From: Saprospiraceae bacterium
GTDB taxonomy: Bacteria; Bacteroidota; Bacteroidia; Chitinophagales; Saprospiraceae
Direction of reading: 5' to 3'
Length of the DNA: 15,381 nt
Assembly (NCBI GenBank): GCA_020849825.1
Contig: JADZFP010000095.1
Coordinates: 1-15,381, forward strand
The position numbers and the translations under genes are program-made. The notes under the pieces were generated by a model that worked only from the letters and a program-made list of their open reading frames with translations, was not told the origin of the DNA and did no database searches. Below, one piece after another: positions 1-5,761 of this stretch. Positions within the stretch are counted from its first letter, which is position 1, and every line of letters begins with the position of its first letter.

Positions 1-21
1 GCAACTTGCAGCCTGACGAAT

Positions 22-39
22 AAAAAACCGGCTCGCCGG
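22..39 (-). terminator. Weak terminator-like hairpin, minus strand
   Basis: Read on the minus strand, a short GC stem (CCGG, 4-nt loop, CCGG; 28-39) is followed by a run of six T (22-27 on the plus strand as A). This is the shape of an intrinsic terminator, but the stem is very short and no minus-strand gene is seen upstream of it. It may be chance, or a backstop for antisense transcription from the rplM promoter region. Confidence 0.2.
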
Positions 40-63
40 AGAGGCGCGGAACAGCCGAAGCGA

Positions 64-160
64 GCAATTGTCGCAATTGCCTGATTTTCAGTGCAATTTT
101 CACCCTTGCTAAAATTTATTTTTAAAAAGCCGGTCAAAATTTTAGCTGATTATCAATCAG
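64..160. repeat. Cluster of inverted repeats upstream of the rplM promoter
   Basis: Three perfect inverted repeats lie close together. The first is GCAATTG at 64-70 against CAATTGC at 74-80 (3-nt loop). The second is GCTAAAATTT at 108-117 against AAATTTTAGC at 137-146 (19-nt loop). The third is CTGATT at 146-151 against AATCAG at 155-160 (3-nt loop). The stretch is AT-rich and has no ORF of note. Together with the promoter it fills the 299 bases before rplM. It could be the 3' tail of an upstream transcript, or operator sites for the ribosomal promoter. The repeats are seen directly; the roles are inference. Confidence 0.5.
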
Positions 161-196
161 TTAGATCAATTCGCCTCGAAAATCTTTCGCGATTCC

Positions 197-227
197 TTGT
201 CTGCCGGGAAAACTCGCCTTACCTTTG
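197..227 (+). promoter_or_regulatory. Bacteroidota-type promoter of the rplM operon
   Basis: TTG at 197-199 and TACCTTTG at 220-227 are separated by 20 bp. They match the phylum's vegetative promoter: -33 TTTG/TTG and -7 TAnnTTTG, about 19-21 bp apart. Transcription would start near 233, giving a leader of about 65 nt before the rplM start at 300. It probably drives rplM, rpsI and the following translation genes. Confidence 0.65.
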
Positions 228-242
228 CGTCCGCTTTTGAAA

Positions 243-270
243 AAGCCCCCTTAGCGGGGCTTCATTTTTT
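243..270 (+). promoter_or_regulatory. Terminator-like hairpin in the rplM leader, possible attenuator
   Basis: AAGCCCC (243-249) pairs with GGGGCTT (256-262) around a 6-nt loop, and a run of six T follows at 265-270. It lies between the predicted transcription start and rplM, so it would act as a leader terminator rather than an end-of-gene one. A second hairpin, GCTTT (233-237) with AAAGC (242-246), uses part of the same 5' arm and cannot form at the same time. That is the layout expected of attenuation, for example by excess L13. If the promoter call is wrong, this is simply the terminator of a gene to the left of the window. Confidence 0.5.
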
Positions 271-299
271 ACCATTTTCAACACACAACCGACGCGACA

Positions 300-749
300 A
301 TGAATACGCTGAGTTACCGGACCAAATCGGTCAGCAGCCTGGAGATGCAGGGCAATCGCAAGTGGTACGTCATCGACGCCGAGAACAAGGTAGTCGGCCG
401 TCTGTGCGCCCAGATCGCTGCCATTCTGATGGGCAAAAACAAGCCCTCTTTCACCCCGCACGACGACACTGGCGACTATGTGATCGTGATCAACGCCGAC
501 AAGGTGCGTTTCACGGGCAAAAAATTCGCCCAGAAAGAATACAAAAACTACTCGCTGCACCCCGGCGGTCTGAAACTGACCACGGCCGAAGAGATGCTGG
601 AAAAGCACCCGATCCGCATTCTCGAGCGCGGCGTGAAAGGCATGTTGCCCAAGACCAAACTGGGCCGCCAGATGCACAAAAAACTTTTTGTGTACGCCGG
701 CGCCGAGCACCCGCACGCTGCTCAAAAACCCGAAACCCTTGCGATCTGA
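300..749 (+). CDS. rplM: 50S ribosomal protein L13 (uL13)
   Basis: This is ribosomal protein uL13, an early-assembling 23S rRNA binding protein of the large subunit. The 149-residue length is normal for the family. Characteristic stretches are present: KWYVIDA near residues 22-28, VVGRLCAQIA, KPSFTPHDDTGDYVIVINA near 48-66, TGKK, and the C-terminal VKGMLPKTKLGR and AEHPHAAQKPE segments. The ATG at 300 gives a short N-terminal lead before the conserved WYVIDA core, as seen in Bacteroidota homologues. It is the first gene of the translation cluster and is followed after 40 bp by rpsI, the near-universal partner of rplM. Regulation through the leader hairpin at 243-270 is possible. Confidence 0.98.
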   Translation: MNTLSYRTKSVSSLEMQGNRKWYVIDAENKVVGRLCAQIAAILMGKNKPSFTPHDDTGDYVIVINADKVRFTGKKFAQKEYKNYSLHPGGLKLTTAEEMLEKHPIRILERGVKGMLPKTKLGRQMHKKLFVYAGAEHPHAAQKPETLAI

Positions 750-789
750 TCGCACATTCACTCATTCGCACAATCCGTCATAGTAAAAT

Positions 790-1176
790 ATGGAAATGAT
801 CAATGCCATCGGGCGCCGTAAAACTGCCGTCGCCCGCGTCTACCTGATGAAAGGGGAAGGCAATATCGTCGTCAACGGCAAAGACTATCGCGAGTACTTC
901 CCGCAAGTGCACGTACAGCACAATGTGGTGGATCCCTTCGCCGTCGTCGGTACCGAAAATATCTACGACCTCAAAATCAACGTCCGCGGTGGCGGTTTCA
1001 AAGGTCAGGCCGAAGCCATCCGCATGGGTGTCAGCCGCGCCCTGGTGAAACTGAACGAAGAGTTCAAAAAACCGCTGAAAGACAAAAAATACCTCACGCG
1101 CGACAGCCGCGCCGTCGAACGCAAAAAGTACGGCAAGCCGAAAGCACGCAAGCGCTTCCAGTTCTCCAAACGTTAA
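790..1176 (+). CDS. rpsI: 30S ribosomal protein S9 (uS9)
   Basis: This is ribosomal protein uS9 of the small subunit, whose C-terminal tail reaches the P-site tRNA. At 128 residues it is of usual length. It shows the N-terminal AIGRRKTAVARV motif, the central NVRGGGFKGQAEAIRMGVSR segment (about residues 70-89), and the basic tail ending in FSKR, which contacts tRNA. An alternative ATG two codons downstream (796) would also leave the conserved core intact. It lies 40 bp after rplM with no terminator or promoter visible between them, so co-transcription is expected. Confidence 0.98.
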   Translation: MEMINAIGRRKTAVARVYLMKGEGNIVVNGKDYREYFPQVHVQHNVVDPFAVVGTENIYDLKINVRGGGFKGQAEAIRMGVSRALVKLNEEFKKPLKDKKYLTRDSRAVERKKYGKPKARKRFQFSKR

Positions 1177-1282
1177 TGGAAATCCGGTTTCAGGGCTGTT
1201 TTTTCAGTTTTTACACCGCAAAAAACGCCTGACAATCTGTTTTCAGATTCATTTTTCAAATTTCAAACTCTGCTTTTGAACT

Positions 1283-2017
1283 ATGCAAAAGCCCACGTAT
1301 AAAGAACTTCTCGACGCCGGCTGCCACTTCGGTCACCTGCGCAAAAAATGGAACCCCAAGATGACGCCCTATATCTTTATGGAGCACAAAGGGGTACACA
1401 TCATCGACCTCAACCGCACGGCCGAATGCCTGGAGCGTTCTGCTGCCGCCATGAAAGCCATGGCCAAAAGCGGCAAGAAAATCCTCTTCGTTGCCACGAA
1501 AAAACAAGCCCGCGACATCGTGCAGAAAGCTGCCGAAAGCGTAGGCATGCCCTTCGTGACCGAACGCTGGCTGGGCGGTATGATGACCAACTTCATGACC
1601 ATCCGCAAATCGGTCAAGAAGATGAACAACATCGAACGTATGCTGGCCGACACCACGCTCACCAGCATCACCAAAAAAGAACGCCTGACGTTGAGCCGCG
1701 AACACCACAAAATGGACAAGCAACTGGGCGGTATCGCCGACCTCAACCGCTTGCCCTCCGCTGTGTTCATCGTTGATATTCACCACGAGCACCTCGCACT
1801 CGCCGAAGCCCGCAAACTGAATATCAAAACCTTCGGCATGGTGGATACCAACTCGGACCCGACCCTGGTCGATTTTGCCATCCCGAGCAACGACGACGCA
1901 TCCAAAGCCATCGCTTATATCACCAATTACCTCGTCGAAGCCATCCGCGAAGGCCTCGAAGAGCGCAAAGCGATCAAAGGCTCGGAGAAAGACGAAACTC
2001 CTGCTGCCGAAGCATAA
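1283..2017 (+). CDS. rpsB: 30S ribosomal protein S2 (uS2)
   Basis: This is ribosomal protein uS2, a late-binding protein of the small subunit. The 244-residue product has the S2 signatures: LLDAGCHFGHLRKKWNPKM near the N-terminus, the HIIDLNRT motif, FVTERWLGGMMTNF near residue 95, and VFIVDIHHEHLALAEA followed by VDTNSDPTLVDFAIPSND. It ends in a short acidic, Ala-rich tail. It lies 106 bp after rpsI; I see no clear terminator or promoter in that gap. A hairpin starts about 10 bp after the stop codon. The rpsB-tsf order is the standard bacterial arrangement. Confidence 0.98.
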   Translation: MQKPTYKELLDAGCHFGHLRKKWNPKMTPYIFMEHKGVHIIDLNRTAECLERSAAAMKAMAKSGKKILFVATKKQARDIVQKAAESVGMPFVTERWLGGMMTNFMTIRKSVKKMNNIERMLADTTLTSITKKERLTLSREHHKMDKQLGGIADLNRLPSAVFIVDIHHEHLALAEARKLNIKTFGMVDTNSDPTLVDFAIPSNDDASKAIAYITNYLVEAIREGLEERKAIKGSEKDETPAAEA

Positions 2018-2026
2018 TTTATTCCA

Positions 2027-2061
2027 GTTCGCCGCCGGGCCATCGGAAGCTCCGGGCGAAC
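2027..2061 (+). repeat. Hairpin just after rpsB
   Basis: GTTCGC (2027-2032) pairs with GCGAAC (2056-2061), and inside it CCGG (2035-2038) pairs with CCGG (2052-2055), with a two-base bulge. No T run follows, so it does not look like a classical terminator. It may protect the 3' end of the rpsB message or mark a processing site. Confidence 0.4.
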
Positions 2062-2065
2062 GACC

Positions 2066-2112
2066 GGAGGGCAAAAGCGCAAGGCTTAATCATAACTTCA
2101 CTTTTGCCCTCC
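2066..2112 (+). repeat. 12-bp perfect inverted repeat between rpsB and tsf
   Basis: GGAGGGCAAAAG (2066-2077) is perfectly complementary to CTTTTGCCCTCC (2101-2112) across a 23-nt loop. The stem is long and exact and not followed by a T run. In RNA it would be a stable stem in the rpsB-tsf spacer; in DNA it could be a dyad operator. It is one of the two clearest long repeats in the window. Confidence 0.6.
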
Positions 2113-2124
2113 ATTACAAACCGC

Positions 2125-2156
2125 TTGAAGACCCGATTTTCGCGTTTTCAAATTTG
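2125..2156 (+). promoter_or_regulatory. Possible internal promoter before tsf
   Basis: TTG at 2125-2127 and CAAATTTG at 2149-2156, 21 bp apart, match the Bacteroidota -33/-7 layout with one mismatch in the -7 box (CA instead of TA). The 224-bp spacer with hairpins before tsf makes a separate tsf promoter plausible. The TTTG core alone is common in AT-rich spacers, so confidence is low. Confidence 0.3.
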
Positions 2157-2241
2157 CAGTTTGACCCCTTCAAACTTCCGACACGTCGTGACAGTACAAA
2201 AACTGCCCGGCGATTTCCCTAAAGTCTAATTTTCATTCAAA

Positions 2242-3072
2242 ATGAGCGAAGTAAAAATTTCCACCGCCGATATTCAAAAACTGCGCGAAATGACCGGCGC
2301 AGGTATGATGGATTGCAAAAAAGCCCTCGAAGAAGCCATCGGCGACTTTGAAGGCGCCGTTGACGTGCTCCGCAAAAAAGGCATCGCCAAAGCGGCCAAA
2401 CGCGAAGACCGCGAAGCGCGTGAAGGCGTCGTTATCGCCCAAACCAACGCCGACAACACCCGCGGTATCGTTGTGGCACTCAACTGCGAAACCGACTTCG
2501 TGGCCCGCAACGATAACTTCATCGCCATGACGCAGAAAATGGCCGATATCGCACTCGCCAACTTCCCCGAGTCGCTCGAAGCCCTGCTCGCCCTGCCCTT
2601 CGAACCGGGTGTGACCATCGCTGAAAAAGTAGGCGAACAAAACGGCGTAATCGGTGAAAAAATCGAACTCGGACGCTACGAACACATCGAAGGCGCTTCG
2701 GTACTGACCTACAACCACTCCAATAACAAGCGTTCGGTACTGGTTGCCCTCAACCAGACCGGCCAGGACGAAGCCGGCCGCAACGTGGCCATGCAAATCG
2801 CTGCCATGAACCCGGTTTCGGTCTCCAAAGACGATGTCGATCCGAAAATCGTCGAGAAAGAAATCGAAATCGGCAAAGAACTGGCCCGCAACGAAGGCAA
2901 AGCCGAAGACATGCTCGAGAAAATCGCGCTCGGCCGCCTCAACAAATTCTTCCAGGAGAGCACCCTCCTTAGCCAGAAATTTGTGAAAAACGGCGACCAA
3001 ACCGTACAGCAATACCTGCAAAGCCTGAATAAAGACCTGACGGTCACGGGCTTCAAACACGTCGCACTGTAA
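2242..3072 (+). CDS. tsf: Elongation factor Ts
   Basis: This is EF-Ts, the guanine nucleotide exchange factor that recycles EF-Tu from its GDP form during translation. The 276 residues match the shorter EF-Ts length class. Both signatures are present: LREMTGAGMMDCKKALEEA near residues 14-32 in the UBA-like N-terminal domain, and ALNCETDFVARN near 75-88. The C-terminal region carries the LNQTGQDEAGRNVAMQIAAM core repeat. The start at 2242 gives the usual short lead before the UBA domain. It is the last gene of the translation cluster and is followed by a hairpin-rich spacer ending in a strong terminator. In many bacteria pyrH follows directly; here pyrH is about 8 kb away. Confidence 0.98.
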   Translation: MSEVKISTADIQKLREMTGAGMMDCKKALEEAIGDFEGAVDVLRKKGIAKAAKREDREAREGVVIAQTNADNTRGIVVALNCETDFVARNDNFIAMTQKMADIALANFPESLEALLALPFEPGVTIAEKVGEQNGVIGEKIELGRYEHIEGASVLTYNHSNNKRSVLVALNQTGQDEAGRNVAMQIAAMNPVSVSKDDVDPKIVEKEIEIGKELARNEGKAEDMLEKIALGRLNKFFQESTLLSQKFVKNGDQTVQQYLQSLNKDLTVTGFKHVAL

Positions 3073-3073
3073 A

Positions 3074-3172
3074 AAACGGCCGTTTGCCCAGGGCTACGAA
3101 ACACTGTGGATCGGGCAAATAAACGTTCGTTACCATAATTCAGATTCTTTATCCCCAACCTGATGCTTGGGG
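3074..3172 (+). repeat. Series of inverted repeats after tsf
   Basis: Directly after the tsf stop come a 12-bp palindrome AAACGGCCGTTT (3074-3085), an inverted repeat TTTGCCC (3083-3089) with GGGCAAA (3113-3119), and a hairpin CCCCAA (3153-3158) with TTGGGG (3167-3172). They precede the terminator at 3189-3219. Such stacked structures may stabilise the 3' end of the abundant tsf message. Confidence 0.5.
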
Positions 3173-3188
3173 CTACAGACGACTACAG

Positions 3189-3228
3189 CGCCACCCGGGA
3201 GCAAATTTCCCGGGTGGCGTTTACTTTT
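3189..3228 (+). terminator. Intrinsic terminator after tsf
   Basis: A perfect 12-bp GC-rich stem, CGCCACCCGGGA (3189-3200) with TCCCGGGTGGCG (3208-3219), has a 7-nt loop and is followed by a T-rich stretch broken by AC (3220-3228). It ends the translation cluster. It also argues against starting the methyltransferase at an upstream in-frame ATG (3163), which would place the hairpin inside the coding region. Confidence 0.8.
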
Positions 3229-3229
3229 G
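3222..3229 (+). promoter_or_regulatory. Candidate -7 box for the methyltransferase-VanW unit
   Basis: TACTTTTG fits TAnnTTTG exactly and sits directly after the terminator stem, 20 bp before the proposed ATG at 3250. No TTG is seen at the expected -33 position, which falls in the terminator loop and stem. Transcription would begin near 3235, giving a short leader of about 15-27 nt. Confidence 0.4.
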
Positions 3230-3249
3230 CTACCGGCACTGCCCCGCCA

Positions 3250-3936
3250 ATGCCTGTACCAATGGAAAACATACCTGCCTATTACGAACAACTTGCCGGC
3301 CAATACGATCAATCCCGTTTCGGCAACAGCTACGGCCAGTTCCTGCATGCCCAGGAACGCCCGGTACTACAACACTTCCTGCACGGGTGCCCGCCCGAAC
3401 ACACCCTCGACCTGGCCTGCGGTACCGGCCGTATGCTCGACCTGGCAGGAACCGGGCTCGACATTAGCCCCAACATGATCGCGGAAGCCCGGAAAAAACA
3501 TCCGGAAAAACGCCTTGTACACGGCGACGCAACCAGTTTGCCGTTCCCCGACGCCAGCTTCGATGCCGTCTTCTCCCTCCACTTTATCATGCACCTCAAC
3601 CCGGAACCAACCTGCGCCGTGCTGAATGAAGTCCACCGTGTATTACGCCCCGGCGGTCGTTTTATCCTCGATTTCCCTTCATTAAAAAGAAGAAAACTAA
3701 CCGGCGGCCATCACGACGCCAACTGGCATGGCTCCAACGCATTTTCGCTCAACCAATGGCGGGCCATGGCTGGAAACAAGTGGGAGATCGATGCCGTAAA
3801 CGGCATTCTTTTCTTGCCCGTTCACCGCCTGCCCGCCTGGCTGCGGCCGGCTCTTTTACCGCTCGACCGCCTGTTTTGTCGCTCCTTTTGTAAGGAATGG
3901 GCATCGTACCTTTTGATCCGTCTGAAGAAAAAATGA
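3250..3936 (+). CDS. Class I SAM-dependent methyltransferase
   Basis: A probable small-molecule methyltransferase of the Methyltransf_11/25 type. The SAM-binding motif I is LDLACGTGR (about residues 53-61 from the 3250 start). GLDISPNMIAEA follows as motif II, then HGDATSLPFPDASFDAVFS (motifs III-IV) and LNEVHRVLRPGGRFILDFP (motif V/VI). The substrate cannot be told from sequence. The frame is open from an ATG at 3163, but that would include the tsf terminator; 3250 or the ATG at 3262 (MENIPAYYEQLA) fits better. The stop overlaps the start of the VanW gene in an ATGA arrangement, implying translational coupling. The product has no signal peptide and is expected to be cytoplasmic. Confidence 0.88.
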   Translation: MPVPMENIPAYYEQLAGQYDQSRFGNSYGQFLHAQERPVLQHFLHGCPPEHTLDLACGTGRMLDLAGTGLDISPNMIAEARKKHPEKRLVHGDATSLPFPDASFDAVFSLHFIMHLNPEPTCAVLNEVHRVLRPGGRFILDFPSLKRRKLTGGHHDANWHGSNAFSLNQWRAMAGNKWEIDAVNGILFLPVHRLPAWLRPALLPLDRLFCRSFCKEWASYLLIRLKKK

Positions 3937-4655
3937 GCCTTTGGAAAACCATTAAACGCCACATAAGGCTTACCCAACGGGCACTGAACGACAGCCTTAA
4001 CGGAAACCTGCCCAGAATGGCTCGGGCGCAACCGGATAGCCTGCCAGACTGGCCCGCTTGCCTGTCGATCACCCAACCCATACTGCCGGGTCCAACACTA
4101 AGTAACAAACGACACAATATCCGCCTGGCCTGCGAACGCATTTCAAACGTGGTCGTACAACCTGGCCAGATATTTTCTTACTGGAAAGCAGTGGGGCCTC
4201 CAACGGCAAAACGCGGCTTTTTGCCCTCCCGCAACATCATTGGCGGCCGACTGGGCGAAGACATCGGCGGCGGGCTGTGTCAGGTGTCCGGGCTGCTATA
4301 CCAATTGTCGCTCCGCGCCGGATTGCAGATTCTCGAACGCCATGCCCATTCCATCGACATTTACAGGGAAGAAGAACGATACGCTCCACTGGGCGCCGAT
4401 GCCACGGTAGTATACGGGTATAAAGACTATCGTTTTCTGAATCCTTTTCAACACCCCGTGATGTTTTCCTTTTCCCTCACCGAACACACGGTCACGGCTC
4501 ATTTGTCGAGCCCGCTTGAAATCGTAGAACAACAAATCATGTTTGAACGACACCGGTCGGGCGACGCTGAAATGGTCGTCACCAAAATGATGACAGCCGA
4601 TGGCGAACGCATCCTCGGTGCATCCCTGTACCGAAAACTGCATGTCGATGAATAA
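3933..4655 (+). CDS. VanW-family protein
   Basis: A 240-residue protein of the VanW family (PF04294), named after an accessory gene in some vancomycin-resistance clusters; its biochemical function is not established. The core is clear: QPGQIFSYWKAVGPP near residues 76-90, a GFLPSRNIIGG segment, then GGGLCQVSGLLYQLSLRAGL (112-131) and ERHAHS. The remaining third is a beta-rich tail. I chose the ATG at 3933, which overlaps the methyltransferase stop by 4 bp; an ATG at 3897 would run 40 bp into that gene. No signal peptide or membrane segment is evident. No van ligase or sensor genes are nearby, so it should not be read as a resistance gene. Co-transcription with the methyltransferase is likely. 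Confidence 0.85.
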   Translation: MSLWKTIKRHIRLTQRALNDSLNGNLPRMARAQPDSLPDWPACLSITQPILPGPTLSNKRHNIRLACERISNVVVQPGQIFSYWKAVGPPTAKRGFLPSRNIIGGRLGEDIGGGLCQVSGLLYQLSLRAGLQILERHAHSIDIYREEERYAPLGADATVVYGYKDYRFLNPFQHPVMFSFSLTEHTVTAHLSSPLEIVEQQIMFERHRSGDAEMVVTKMMTADGERILGASLYRKLHVDE

Positions 4656-4715
4656 ATGCTGAACATTCTGTCGAAAGCTGACAATAATCACTACCACTTG
4701 CTTAGGAGTACTTCG

Positions 4716-4723
4716 TAACTTTG
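4716..4723 (+). promoter_or_regulatory. Candidate -7 box before the Cys-motif small protein
   Basis: TAACTTTG is an exact TAnnTTTG match lying only 9 bp before the ATG at 4733. The nearest upstream TTG (4698-4700) is 15 bp away, shorter than the usual 19-21 bp. If used, the transcript would start within a few bases of the ATG and be almost leaderless. Confidence 0.4.
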
Positions 4724-4732
4724 GGATTGATT

Positions 4733-5113
4733 ATGAAACGGCTATTCGCCATATTCTTGATGTTCGCCATGCTGGGTCAGGCTTTTGTCCGGACCGCTTG
4801 GGTTGTTCATTATCAATGGAATAAGGCCGTTTACATGAAACATTGCGAGAATAAAAACCGGCCGAAGCTCCACTGCGACGGCAAGTGCCAACTCAAAAAA
4901 AAGGTACAGGCTTCCGAATCGGACACTGACAAAAGTGCCCCGATCCTGCCCGACGGCTTTCGCAACGGCAAAGATCTGCAAGTGTTCTGGGAGGCTCCCA
5001 TGCCATTGCAGATCAATGGCGCCGTACAAATCGAGAAAGCCGATTTCCATCCTTTCACGGCATACTGCGCCCCTGCTCACCTGTTCGGCGTTTTCCGACC
5101 GCCGGCTGTTTGA
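4733..5113 (+). CDS. Small secreted Cys-motif protein (CxGKCxLKK family)
   Basis: A 126-residue protein with an N-terminal hydrophobic segment (residues 1-20, signal peptide or anchor) followed by a conserved-looking block: HCEN at 37-40, then HCDGKCQLKKK at 47-57. Cys38, Cys48 and Cys52 could bind a metal or form a disulfide. Small proteins with a C-x-G-K-C-x-L-K/M-K block are, as I recall, widespread and uncharacterised in Bacteroidota, often near metal genes. The second half is not recognised. An in-frame TTG at 4721 would add four residues but overlaps the -7 box; ATG 4733 is preferred. It opens the putative metal-handling locus and shares its strand with all following genes to 10981. A metal-related function is inference from the motif and the neighbours. 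Confidence 0.7.
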   Translation: MKRLFAIFLMFAMLGQAFVRTAWVVHYQWNKAVYMKHCENKNRPKLHCDGKCQLKKKVQASESDTDKSAPILPDGFRNGKDLQVFWEAPMPLQINGAVQIEKADFHPFTAYCAPAHLFGVFRPPAV

Positions 5114-5232
5114 ATCCACTGCACCGTCAAGATTCGTGTAGCATCAATGTTTGTATTGTCGCCCTCTTTCGGGGAGCCGACCGATACAACCGTTCATGCA
5201 TTTGAGATTCGATTAAAACAGCCATTTCTATC

Positions 5233-5640
5233 ATGAAAAAATATCTCTTCGCAGCTTATGCTGCTCTGTTTTTTGCTGCCCTTTCCATGCCTTCCTGCAA
5301 AGACGAACACAGCCACGATGATGATCAGGACACCGAAGCGCCGGTATTGACGATTACCAGCCCCGCGGAAGGCGCCAGCTATACCGGCACACTGGATATT
5401 CATCTGGAAGTGACCGATGAAAGCCTGCACGAAATGTCGGTCAAAGTGACCCGCGATTCCGACGGCTCCGTGGTTTTTGAAGAAGAACCGACGGTACACG
5501 ATGAAATCGAGTTTCACTTCGAGCACTTGCACACTTTCACCGGTTTGTCGGGCGACACCCCGATGACGCTTACGGTTGTGGTGGAAGATCACAGTGCGCA
5601 CACGACGACCAAGACGGTGCATTTCATCGCCAAGCCCTGA
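5233..5640 (+). CDS. His/Asp-rich lipoprotein with an Ig-like fold
   Basis: A 135-residue predicted lipoprotein. The hydrophobic leader ends in a loose lipobox at Cys22 (SMPSC), followed by KDEHSHDDDQD, an acidic and histidine-bearing linker. The K-D/E-D/E right after the cysteine resembles the lipoprotein export signal that sends Bacteroidota lipoproteins to the cell surface. The mature part (TEAPVLTITSPAEGASY onward) resembles a single beta-sandwich domain of the Ig/fibronectin type seen in DUF4625-like proteins. Histidines are frequent (His26, 28, 57, 66, 89, 95, 98, 100, 120, 123, 130), including an HFEHLH cluster. That would suit metal binding and agrees with the MbnP gene two genes downstream. 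The function is not known. Confidence 0.75.
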   Translation: MKKYLFAAYAALFFAALSMPSCKDEHSHDDDQDTEAPVLTITSPAEGASYTGTLDIHLEVTDESLHEMSVKVTRDSDGSVVFEEEPTVHDEIEFHFEHLHTFTGLSGDTPMTLTVVVEDHSAHTTTKTVHFIAKP

Positions 5641-5761
5641 TCAGCATCGGGCAAAGGAGCGCGATCTCCGAAAGCACATTTCATTGCTGACGATCCTGTT
5701 GTCTGTACGACGACGTGGAGGGTCATTGCTATCCATTATTCAAGACTAACAATTCAATTGT

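Noticed and set aside
1177..1282. Promoter or terminator between rpsI and rpsB
   Set aside because: The spacer is AT-rich with TGCTTTTG near the start, but there is no TA, no TTG at the right distance and no GC stem with a T run.
1256..2074. Long antisense ORF covering rpsB, with similar ones over tsf (2233-3060), the MbnP gene (6683-7636) and the M1 peptidase (8947-9819)
   Set aside because: They are shadows of strongly biased codon use: sense genes that rarely use TTA, CTA or TCA leave few antisense stops. The translations lack recognisable domains and the sense genes are certain.
3933..4655. VanW gene as a vancomycin-resistance marker
   Set aside because: No vanA/B-type ligase, vanH, vanX or vanRS is present, and VanW proteins are common outside resistance clusters.
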